Below are positions 1 through 8,686 of a stretch of DNA of 64,000 bases, piece after piece. Numbering within the stretch: position 1 is the stretch's first letter; each line of letters opens with the position of its first letter. The DNA is from Aurelia coerulea. Lineage: Eukaryota; Cnidaria; Scyphozoa; Semaeostomeae; Ulmaridae. The notes under the pieces are model-generated. The model worked only from the letters and a program-made list of their open reading frames with translations. It had not been told where the DNA came from and ran no database searches. The translations under genes and the position numbers were made by a program. Where the stretch lies: contig CM076957.1 of NCBI GenBank assembly GCA_039566865.1, forward strand, positions 5,093,896 to 5,157,895. The letters run 5' to 3'.

Positions 1-507
1 AAATCGTACACTGGACCGATTTTGAAGATTTATGACTTTATCTTTAGCAGAAAGCCTGAATAAGATTCTACGATTTTTTGCAACTTTTCCGTTTTCACTT
101 TTTAGAGCTACAAGCGAGTTTCTTAAAATTTTCGTTTTCGAAAACACTGAAAACCATCAAAAAACGTTGATCAAATTTTCTAAAGAATCAACATAAATGG
201 ACAAAGGGAAAACATTTTCAGCGTGATTTGGAGATTTGGAAATTAATTATTGTAAACTTCTGCACGAGCGTTATTTCAATGATTGGCCTGTTGCGAAATT
301 CTGTTGTAGTTACAATAAAGTACCGCCCCAAAAGCAGTCACAAAATCAAAAATGTAACAAGAATCCTTGCTTGCTGGCCCCATGACTTGGCCTCGCTTGT
401 CTTTTTAACCCCTTTGACACAGGAACACAACCTGCACCAAAGCATAAATTCAATGACATTACAAAAGAAAAGACATTCCTTTATACCCTTAAAATATCAT
501 CCCAATA
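1..507. other. No gene recognised
   Basis: AT-rich sequence at the window edge. A 100-codon open frame at 228-530 has no recognisable domain and no splice context, and runs into the first repeat unit. I see nothing functional here. Confidence 0.5.
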
Positions 508-1883
508 TAGTACGATTTCCTTCGCAATGAAGCAAAATGAAAAGTAAACATAACCAAATTAAGAAGTAAATAATAACATACTTAAACTACTTTCTGTCCG
601 CATTAGTCTTTAATAGGAGGGCACATCCTGAGACAAAAATTACACCTTTTGGTTTGTTGCTAAATCTTGGGGAGCACGTGCCCCCTGTGTCCCACTAGTT
701 TCTACGTCTCTGGACTCTCGCTACATCTAATGTAATAAATCTGATGCATATAACGAAATCTGATCTGCTTCATCAAGTGGGCTCGTTATTAGGCTACATC
801 CATTTTGATATGAACTGAATCATGCATTGCAATTGCAAAGAGATATTCTATTACTTTGAGGCAAGCTATGTGCATCATCTCATTCTTCAAACATGGCTAA
901 TGGGGGCCTTTAATTTATGTTTGAAGAATGAAAACATTATGCAGGGGCATTTGCTCCAACCGGAAGGAATAGACTTACCTATATAGAGACATAGGAATCA
1001 GGAATGTTGTAACTATAGGCATTATTTGTGCACACAATGGAAACAATCAGCGAAGCATCTGAGATATTTACAGGCAGTGTTAATGTATACAATCAAAACA
1101 ATTCAGATATATTAGGGCTAACAATCAAATTTGGCGTGGTTGCCAATTGACATTTCCTAATTACGGCTAATTGACTACCTGCTCCTAGCATTTATCGAGG
1201 TGCCAACTCATTACAAGGCAATCTTCAAAATTTGACCTCTTTGACCTGGCACACTGCCCTTACTGTTTGAAATCTTCGATACGGATAACTGTGGCCAAGG
1301 GAACCAACAAACCCATATTCTACTATCAAGAAACAAATGTGGCACTGTTATAGTGGCAACTCTTGTCAGGATAGGGTAAAACAATTGTCAATATTGTCGG
1401 TCATCCGTCAGTTTTACTCAGAGTAGTAGGAAGCATCTTAAACTTGGAGGGGCACGGCAATTTAAAGGCACTTTTTTCGTAAGAATGGCACTGTAATATA
1501 CAACAGATTTTTGACGAGAAAAATGTGATATATAGAAGAAAATAGTATGAGTGCTGATAGTTATCCGATTTCCTTCACAATGAAACAAATTGAGAAGTAA
1601 ACATAACTAAATCACGAAGTAAATAATAACAAAATTGAACTACTTTCTGTCCGCATTGTTCTTTAAAAGGGGCTCATCTTGAGGCAAAAATGGCACCTTT
1701 TGGTTTGTTGCAAAATCTTGGGGGAGCACATGCCACCAGTGCTCCCGGTTCCCTACGTCTTTGGACTATCGCTACATCGAATTTGATAGTTCTGATGCAT
1801 ATCAAAAAATCTGGTCTGCTTCATCAAGCGGGTTCGTTATTAGGCTACAGCCATTTCGATATGAACTAAATCATGCATTGCAA

Positions 1884-2621
1884 TAGCCTGCGCGCAGACC
1901 CATTGTCCAAAGGAGGAAAGGGTCTGCGCAACTACGAGCAATAGCTTGCCGCTCATTCTTGGTTTCTGGAATTTAATTTATGCAATATCACAAAAGACCA
2001 TGTAATTATGCAACTACATGAAACACCAGTGGTCAATCGCACTGAAATCAAAATGGCGCACCACAGAAAAGAAATTGTCGTAATAAATATAAGATTTTGA
2101 CGAAACTGTATTTGAGAATGTATTGGAGAAACAACATTTATCAATTTCAAAATACATAGCAAACAGTCTCATGCTCAGATCGCGTGTTGTTCTCAGTCCA
2201 ATGCGTCTTTTGTGATAAATATGAAATATCTTTCCCTGTGGAAGGGAAACCTATTCTGTCTGATAACAATCACACAAAAGAAGAAAACAAGGACCTTGAA
2301 AATTCTAGAGCACTATTTCAAAAGGCAAGATTGCTGAATCCCTGCTGTGACGAATTCAAAAGAACTTGTCAAAACATGCCTTTATGTTCATTAATCTATC
2401 TTCTGTCTTTGAAGCAATCATTTTACAACGCTTTGCAAGAAAGGCCAAACAAAAAGATACAAACAGCCATAGAAAATGGTGCATTGGGAGGATTAGATCG
2501 AGTAATATTTAGTGACCTATTACGAGGCTGTTAGAATAAATTACTAGAAGGCCCGGCAAGCTTTGGCTCGTAGTTGCGCAGACCCTTTCCTCCTTTGGAC
2601 AATGGGTCTGCACGCAGGCTA
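1884..2621. mobile_element. TIR element (TAGCCTGCG family) with 9-bp TSD
   Basis: Terminal inverted repeats of about 55 bp start TAGCCTGCGCGCAGACCC. The element is flanked by a perfect 9-bp duplication GCATTGCAA (1875-1883 and 2622-2630). The paralogous repeat unit near 825-850 reads straight through as an empty site, so the boundaries are certain. A 9-bp TSD and long TIRs are typical of Mutator-like (MULE) elements. The interior holds an unexplained open frame on the + strand (2160-2534). Related elements lie at 28682-28918 and, as a partial copy, at about 25399-25770. Confidence 0.85.
2160..2534 (+). CDS. Open frame inside a MULE-like element, unknown protein
   Basis: A stop-free frame of about 124 codons lies wholly inside the 1884-2621 element. 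No ATG begins it; the first plausible start is a GTG at 2184, so it may be an exon-like or captured fragment rather than a complete gene. The peptide is cysteine-rich (a CxxC near its start, then paired and single Cys further on), with a charged middle and a C-terminus ending LLRGC. I recognise no domain and it is not an obvious transposase. An open frame of this length is unusual in AT-rich non-coding DNA. It could be host sequence carried by the element, a transposase remnant, or chance. Confidence 0.3.
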   Translation, partial: QTVSCSDRVLFSVQCVFCDKYEISFPVEGKPILSDNNHTKEENKDLENSRALFQKARLLNPCCDEFKRTCQNMPLCSLIYLLSLKQSFYNALQERPNKKIQTAIENGALGGLDRVIFSDLLRGC

Positions 2622-3354
2622 GCATTGCAATTGCAAGTAGATATTCTACTACATTGAGGCAAGCTATGTGCATGATCTCATTCTTCAAACATGGCTAATG
2701 GAGGCCTTTAATCTCCAACCGGAAGGAATAGACCTACCTATATAGAGACATAGGAATCAGGAATGTTGTAACAATAGGCATTATTTGTGCACACAATGGA
2801 AACATTCGACGAAGCATCTAAGATATTCACAGGCAAAGTTAATGTATACAATCAAAACAATTCAGAGATATTTCGGCTAACAATCAAATCTGGCGTAGTT
2901 GCCAATTGATATTCCTCATTAAGGCTAATTAGCTCCTTGCTCCTAAAATAAATGGAGCTGCCAACTCATTACGAGGCAATCTTCAAAATTTGACCTCTTT
3001 GACCTGGCACGCTGCCCTTACTGTTTGAAAAATCTTCAATATCAATAACTGTTGCCGAAGGAACCTACCAACCCATATAATAATACTATCAAGAAACAAG
3101 TGTAGCACTGTTATAGAGGTAACTCTTGTCAGGATAAAGTAAACAATTTGTCAATAGTGTCGGCTATCCTTTACTTTCACTCCGAAGTAAAGATAACTAT
3201 CGCATTGGTCTTCAAAAGGGACACATGAGACGAAAAGGGCACTTTTTTTGATTTGTTGCAAAATCTTGTGGGGGGGGCACGAGCCCCCAGTGCCCCTCGG
3301 TTTCTATGTCTCTGGTTTCACTACATTTAATGTAATAGTTCTGATGCATGCATG

Positions 3355-3425
3355 AACTTTCCCAAATCGTCTTGTAAGGAAGAAAGAGACCCTTTCTTTC
3401 TTCCTTAAAAGACGATTTGGGTACG
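3355..3425. repeat. Short hairpin insertion in repeat unit C
   Basis: A near-perfect palindrome has arms beginning CCCAAATCGTCTT and meeting in a short pyrimidine-rich loop. It sits at a point where units A and B read continuously, so it is an insertion into unit C. Confidence 0.6.
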
Positions 3426-3607
3426 TGCAATGCATACACAGAAATCTGGTCTTCTTCATCAAGTGGGCTTGTTACTAGACTACTGCCATTTCGATATAAA
3501 CGAAATCGTGCATTAAACAGTTGCAATTGCAAATAAATATTCTATCACTTTGAAGCACGCTACGTGCATGATCCCATTCTTCAAACATGGCTAATGAGGG
3601 CCTTTAA

Positions 3608-4077
3608 TTTTATAAGAAACTAAGAAGTTGGCCCAGTACTGACAATTTCTTAAAATTATCAGATTTTGAGTACTCAGAGTTTCTTACGAGTTTCTTAGAC
3701 GTTTCACAACAATCTTCATGTTCACTACCTGTGACCTCGTGAACATTTCAAAACAACGTTTTTTAAGCCTTTCCAATGTTTAGACATTACTCAAGTACTT
3801 TACGAGCAATATGAAACAGGAAACAAGTGAAAATAAATCAAAAATATGTTAAGGATTTCCTTTACAAAAATAAATAGTTTCTTAACTTATATTTTCCCAG
3901 TACTGGAGTTTCTTAATGTTTTGGCGATCTGACAGTTGAGTTCTTATGGTCAGTTTCATATAAAAAAATACGTGTATCTCAAATGACAAAAAACTTCCGC
4001 TTTCGAGCCTCTTACCTTGAAAAGGTGGATTTTTCGGATTTGAGTTTCTCTTATATGCGGCTTCTTATTAAAAAAAC
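3608..4077. mobile_element. TTTCTTA-type repeat element in MS4A-like intron 1
   Basis: The left end reads TTTTATAAGAAAC and the right end CTTCTTATTAAAAAAA. The interior repeats the word (A)AGAAAC / GTTTCTT about ten times on both strands. Its right half is also present after the decayed exon copy (about 5440-5527) and near 16540-16615, so it belongs to the ancestral intron following the MS4A-like first exon. No target duplication was found. Confidence 0.5.
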
Positions 4078-4097
4078 AATGCGTGGCGTGTACTCAC

Positions 4098-4337
4098 CCA
4101 ACTTGCAACAATCGTATATATCATTGATAGTATAAAGTCGTCCAAATGGTGGTGCTCGGAGCTTTTCTTATATAATAAACTTCCACATAAAAGAGAAACT
4201 CCAAGAAAAATCAAAAAAGTTCCAAGCAAAATATTGAACAGTTTGATCCTAAGTATTGAGCTGTTTGCGGCAACGACAACATTGTCATTGTTCCCCTGTG
4301 GTTCTTCGTTCCTTGTAGAGATTTCTTCCATCTTCAT
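4098..4337 (-). CDS. MS4A-like first exon, intact but orphan
   Basis: Eighty codons from an ATG at 4337 run to a GTGAGTA donor at 4097, phase 0. The peptide starts MKMEEIS, has a polar, acidic N-terminus, a first hydrophobic helix (about residues 29-55) and the beginning of a second helix ending IVASW. This matches the first exon of the + strand gene at 17077, in which the last codon before the donor is also TGG. Neither the 60-nt second exon nor the TM3-TM4 exon was found downstream (below 4098 on this strand). Either they lie beyond the window or this copy is an isolated duplicate. The open frame is undamaged, which argues for recent origin or retained use. Confidence 0.55.
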
Positions 4338-4970
4338 CTATGTTTGACTCTAAACTAACAAACTAACGTGCAACCAAATCCTTGCCTGCGTACAGGTATT
4401 GTCTGCACGCAGGCTACCAAATCCTTGTTCTTGGTCACGTGATTGAATAGAGCTGCTCATCACCCAATCAAGCTGTTGAGCTAGGCTACTTAAGAATTTA
4501 TGAATATAGACAAAACACCCACACACATATATCACAAGAGGGTTTCTATGGCTATCTTTGTTCATGCATACGCCAATTGAATATCAGGACGTACCTACAT
4601 ATTGTCATGACTCTTGCTTGTTGCTGTTTAAAACAAAAACAACTTGGGAAGGCATTTGTTTTCCGCATCGGCTTTCCTAACTGTACACCTGCATTTTTGA
4701 TCTTTGAAAAGGAAGCTGGCTGCATTGCGTATCGAAAGAAAAATACTGCCATGTAGATCGGTCAAATAGCAACGAGCCTCCACAAACTTTCTCCAGAGGA
4801 GCTGTTCTGTTTGTGGTGGGATAAAACCAGCAGCTTAGTCATGAACGCAAGAACTGCAATGAGTCACTCGAAAGGTATTTATACCTGCAGCGTTTGCTTT
4901 GATAATCAAAAACAATCGGGTTAGGTGGTTGTGATTGCATTAAACAATGCTCAAATCTTTTTTGCCTTTC
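4338..4970. repeat. Upstream segment of MS4A-like exon 1, duplication copy 1
   Basis: This segment is paralogous to pieces now scattered between 5786 and 16340. Landmarks are 'AACAACTTGGGAAGGC', 'TTTGTTTTCCGCATCGGCTT', 'GCCATGTAGATCGGTCA', 'CTCCAGAGGAGCTG' and 'GAACTGCAAT'. It is uninterrupted and serves as the empty-site reference for at least four insertions in copy 2. It probably contains the promoter of the 4098-4337 exon, although no clear TATA box was identified. Confidence 0.7.
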
Positions 4971-5013
4971 CAATGTTTAGACATCACTCAATCAAGGCTA
5001 AGAGCAATGAAAT

Positions 5014-5373
5014 CCCGGGGGGGGGGGTACTTCATTGTTAAGTTGTACTGGACGTGCCGCTCATATGGATGGGTTTTTTCATCCGAAATTCTCTACATAT
5101 GGGTCTGTTTTTAACCACAATTCTGATAGATGGGTAGTTCTTTGAGAATTTTCTTATCAATCGGCCCCATAATGATAATCCACGCAAAAAAAACTGAAAT
5201 TTTCCTTTGTTTCAAATCGACAAATTCATACACATGGGTCAAAAATTTCCTGATATTCATGCAAATGGGCTGGAAATTTTTGAATATTCTGTCATACGAA
5301 TGGGTCCTTTTCTCAAAGTCCAGATTCAGGTCGAATCATGTTGACAATGAAGTACCCCCCCCCCCCCCCCGGG
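5014..5373. mobile_element. Poly-G TIR element (GGGTACTT family), 360 bp
   Basis: The ends are CCCGGGGGGG...GTACTTCATTGT and its inverse. An 8-bp duplication AATGAAAT flanks it (5006-5013, 5374-5381). The interior repeats an 'ATGGGTC' word every 40-50 bp. It is the most diverged of about eight poly-G elements in the window. Confidence 0.8.
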
Positions 5374-5539
5374 AATGAAATGCAGAAAATAAGTAAAAAT
5401 ATGCGTGATTTCGTCTATCAAAATGAATAGCTTCTTAATTTATCTTTTCAGTGGAGTTTCTCAATTTTTGGGCGATCTCACAGTTGCGTTTCTTTTGTGT
5501 GCGGTTTCTTATTGAAAAAAAAACAATGCGTGTTCTCAC

Positions 5540-5785
5540 CTAAATTGCAACAATGATATATATCATTGAGAGTATAGAATCGTGAAAATAGTGGTACTGG
5601 AGGCTAAATTTCTTCAGCTGGACCTGAAGTAAAGGAAACTTCCAGTGAGAAGAGAAACTCCAAGAAAAATCAAGAAAACTTAAAGCAAAATATTGCCTGA
5701 TGCGAAATATTGAGCTGTTCGCGGCAACATTATCATGGTCTTTGTATAGTTCTTCGTTCCTCAGAGAGATCTCTTCCATCTTCAT
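5540..5785 (-). pseudogene. MS4A-like first exon, decayed copy
   Basis: This is a second copy of the MKMEEIS first exon on the - strand, with ATG at 5785. Both the N-terminus (through the NSSIFRI stretch) and the C-terminal end (SILSMIYIIVAI) are in frame. The first transmembrane segment between them is read out of frame because of two compensating indels. In its proper frame that segment contains a TAA. The last codon, TGG in the other copies, is TAG here, just before an intact GTGAG donor. The 5' flank, through the 'ATTACATTCGTCGCT' and 'GAATAAACGAAGCGAAA' motifs, matches that of the 17077 gene in inverted orientation. Confidence 0.75.
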
Positions 5786-6056
5786 TTATGTTTGGTTCTG
5801 ATTTGCATTACTCGAAACTGACGTGCAAAGTCAATCAAAATCATGTTAGGCCTAAATTTTCGCTTCGTTTATTCAGATCAATAATTTAGAACCAAAAAAA
5901 TCGCATTTTAAAGCGACGAATGTAATTCCACCTCCACCTGCACGTGCAGGTACCTGCATGATGCTATGATGACGCATGTACCCACATGTAGCCATGATTC
6001 TTGCTCGTTGCTGTTGTAGCTAATAACAAAAACAACTTGGGAAGGCCTTTGTTTTC

Positions 6057-6200
6057 AGCGATGCCGGACGGGGCATATTTTTAGGGGGGCAAAACTGAAA
6101 ATCTGAGGGCAAAACAATAGGAAAATAACATATTTAGGCCATTTTCGAGAGGGCAGGAGGGGCGGTTGCCCCCCCACGCCCCCCCTCTCCGGCGTTCCTG
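6057..6200. mobile_element. 144-bp insertion with 9-bp TSD
   Basis: Flanked by perfect TTTGTTTTC copies (6048-6056, 6201-6209). The duplicate at about 4650 has a single copy and no insertion. Internal ends resemble each other weakly (ATGCCGGA / TCCGGCGT), and the interior is rich in G/C runs ('GGGGGGCAAAA'). Confidence 0.8.
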
Positions 6201-6440
6201 TTTGTTTTCCGCATCGGCTTTGCTAACTGCACGCCTGCAACTTTTAGCTTCGATCTTTGCTTTGGAAAGGAAGCTGGCCTGGCTGCATTGCGTATCGAAG
6301 GAAAATGCTGCCATGTAGATCGGTCACATAGCAAACTATGGACTATGTATGTGATATGTGGTTCTCAAACAAGTCTCCACAAACTTTCTCCAGAGTCTGG
6401 AGAAAGTTTGTGGAGACTTGTTTGAGAACCACATATCACA

Positions 6441-7631
6441 CGAGGGGTGATTCACTCCTGAAAAGGGTGTACGAGATTTTGAGATTTTGAAAAATCCCAT
6501 GATAAAATGAGAGATTTTGAGATTTTCGGGATTTTTCATGAGATTTTAAGATTTTTAAAAATCTTTATGAGGTTTGACTTTTTATTCCGATAAAGGTAGG
6601 AACCTAAGGATTTTGGGATTTTTGGAACATTTAGCAGCTACGGCAGCAGCATACAGAGTTTGTTCTTGAAATAAAGGCGCATACTAGTATAGTATCGTAT
6701 TTGTGATAAATTATATTGCTATGGTCAAGATGAGGCCTAACATAAAGTCTATAGAATTGGATTAGAACATCTCCAGAGACATATCTAGACAAATGCTTCA
6801 TCCGTCTCCCTCAAATCTCGGGAGAGATGGAAACACCATTGGGGCAATGTGAGGGCATGAGCGATAGGACACCAAGTGTATGAAAGTTTTTTTGGTAGCG
6901 AGCCACCTTAACGTTTTACTGGTAGTTAGCCACCTTAACCAATTGTTTTTTGTGTGTTTTTACCTATTTTTACTTGGTAGTGAGCCACCTTATCGCTGTT
7001 TCGTCATTTTGAATTTTTTGGCAGTGAGCCACCTTAAGTGCAGATCCACCTTTAGTAAAAATAGGTATCAACACAAAAAAGGTGGTTCCATGGAAGTTTT
7101 ACGGTTAAGGTGGATCTGCACTATATCTCCCTGCACTAGTCTATATCTCCCTGGTAAAAACACACAAAAACAATTGGTAAAGGTGGCTCGCTACCAATAA
7201 AACGTTAAGGTGGCTCGCTACTATTAAATCTTTCACACACTTGGTGTCCTATTGCTCATTGTGAGGGACTCCTTTTTGAAAACAAGAAATCTACGTAGAG
7301 TCATTCTACCTCATTTCCAGTGCTCATAAAAGCAAGAAAAAAATGCAAGAATATTTCGATTGGCAATTGATTGAAATTTGATTCCTCCAAGGCTTTGAAT
7401 TTTCCGAAATTGCGCAAATTCTTTCGGTTATTGCGAAAGATTTTGAGATTTCACGGATTTTTCTTCAAGATTCCAAGATTTTTTGAAAGATTTCGAGATT
7501 TTTATAAGATTTCTTAGATTTTATGACTTTTTTCTGAAGATTTTGAGATTTCAGAGATTTCAGAGATTTCAGAGATTTTTTTGGTAATTTGTGAAAGGTG
7601 TACGAGATTTTTAGGAGTGATTCACCCCTCG
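6441..7631. mobile_element. CGAGGGGTGA TIR element with 8-bp TSD
   Basis: TIRs of 19 bp start CGAGGGGTGATTCACTCCT, with 8-bp duplications ATATCACA (6433-6440, 7632-7639), as for hAT-type elements. The interior outside the nested element consists largely of degenerate copies of 'GAGATTTT' on one strand, concentrated at both ends (6460-6620 and 7420-7600). It contains the nested element 6857-7259. Confidence 0.8.
6857..7259. mobile_element. Nested element built of 'AGCGAGCCACCTTAA' words
   Basis: TIRs are ATGAGCGATAGGACACC and its inverse. The flanks are TGTGAGGGC (6848-6856) and TGTGAGGGA (7260-7268), an 8/9 target duplication. The interior holds four forward copies of G(C/T)(G/T)AGCCACCTTA in the left half and inverted copies in the right half, so the element can fold throughout its length. 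Confidence 0.75.
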
Positions 7632-7711
7632 ATATCACAGACATAGTCCATAGTTTGTTGCTATGCCAGACATGCTCCAGAGGAGCTGTTCTGTTTGTGG
7701 TGAGCTAAAAA

Positions 7712-8359
7712 CAGGGGTGGGCAAGTACTGTCAAATAGTTGACTCCATGTTTGTCCAAAGAAATTGGAAAAATAACCGGTTATTTTATCACACAGTACGA
7801 TTTTCCTGCCCAAACAACCATTTTTATGGGACAAGAGGTGAAAGTTGAACAGTAATCTTCCAAATTTAGTCAGTTTGTCACAAAAATCAAATTGTCTAAC
7901 CTTCTATCTCATAAGGATCATAAAGTTTTCCTGTAAGCTGGATCTACCTTTGTCCGTCCGCCAAATTTAGAAAAAAAGACCAGAAATTCAAATTTTTCAC
8001 TAAAGCTGTTCTTCCTTTGTACGGCAAATTTCTGAAAAAAAGACCGAGATTTCAACTTTTTCAGCAGGGGCAAAGCGGTCCTACCTTTGTTCGGCAACCG
8101 GTTTTGGGATACTCGTACTTTCATGGCTACAATTACCACTTGCCGAGCCATTTGCTTTCGAAAACAGTGGTTGGTCGAAACGACCGGTTTTTGGGACAAA
8201 CATCGTCAGTGATGCATCATGTTAAAATTGTCCGTCAAATTGAAGAAATATAACAGCGGAAATTTGCCATCAAAAACAACCAGTTTTTGGGACAAAGGTG
8301 GTGCAAGTTTCTTTCGTGAACTACCGGTTTTCGGACAAAGGTTCCCAGACCTGCCCTTG
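7712..8359. mobile_element. hAT-like element built of ACCGGTTTTGGGACAAAGG words
   Basis: Starts CAGGGGTGGGCAAG and ends CTGCCCTTG. The 6-bp flanks TAAAAA/TAAAAC resemble the GATTGG duplication of the sister copy at 59358-60063. The interior repeats the words 'CCGGTTTT(T)GGGACAAAGG' and 'CGGACAAAGGTAG' about ten times on both strands. The several short frames inside are by-products of the repetition. Confidence 0.75.
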
Positions 8360-8686
8360 TAAAACACAGCATAGTCTACCCTGGGTACCAGAGCCAAATA
8401 TAGTAATCAAAGGACCTTAGAAGTGACGCACGGGCTTAATGATTTTTATTGTGAAAATTTCCAAATTATTCCATGAAATGCAAAGGAAGATCAGTGCAAT
8501 TTTATTGCACCTTCCTCGAAATATGAGTAAATATGCTGTAATGTTACGTTACAGAATGCAGTCTGAGGAAGCAACCATCAAAAATTGGCGTGCAGGAAAT
8601 GTTTAGTCTTTGCTTGAAGATTTTTCAGTGGAGAACAAACAATCTAATTAAACACACGAGCAATCAAATTAATCACAAAATACACG

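Larger units (their letters stand above)
508..3607. repeat. Degenerate tandem triplication, about 1 kb per unit
   Basis: Three diverged direct copies follow one another: unit A about 508-1560, unit B about 1561-3170 and a shorter unit C about 3171-3607. Shared landmarks, in order, are a 'CTACTTTCTGTCCGCATT' stretch, a GC-rich segment with a run of G, 'CTGATGCAT', 'AATCATGCATTG', 'CATTCTTCAAACATGGCTAA' and, in A and B, a tail ending 'CTCTTGTCAGGATA'. Unit B is longer only because it carries the 738-bp insertion at 1884-2621. Unit C carries a 60-bp hairpin near 3360-3422. No reading frame is conserved among the copies, so this looks non-coding. Confidence 0.75.
6327..7665. repeat. Inverted duplication of local flank, split by an element
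   Basis: The 70 bp at 6327-6397 (CATAGCAAACTATGG... through CTCCAGAG) recur inverted immediately afterwards. The inverted copy occupies 6398-6440 and then resumes at 7640-7665. Between the two parts lies the element at 6441-7631. The octamer CTCCAGAG, single in the empty duplicate, is present on both sides (6390-6397 and about 7675-7682). The order of events would be foldback formation or insertion first, then the second insertion into it. Confidence 0.65.

Noticed and set aside
7918..8397. Several overlapping 60-90-codon frames with similar peptides
   Set aside because: Similarity arises from the reiterated ACCGGTTTTGGGACAAAGG word, not from a protein family.
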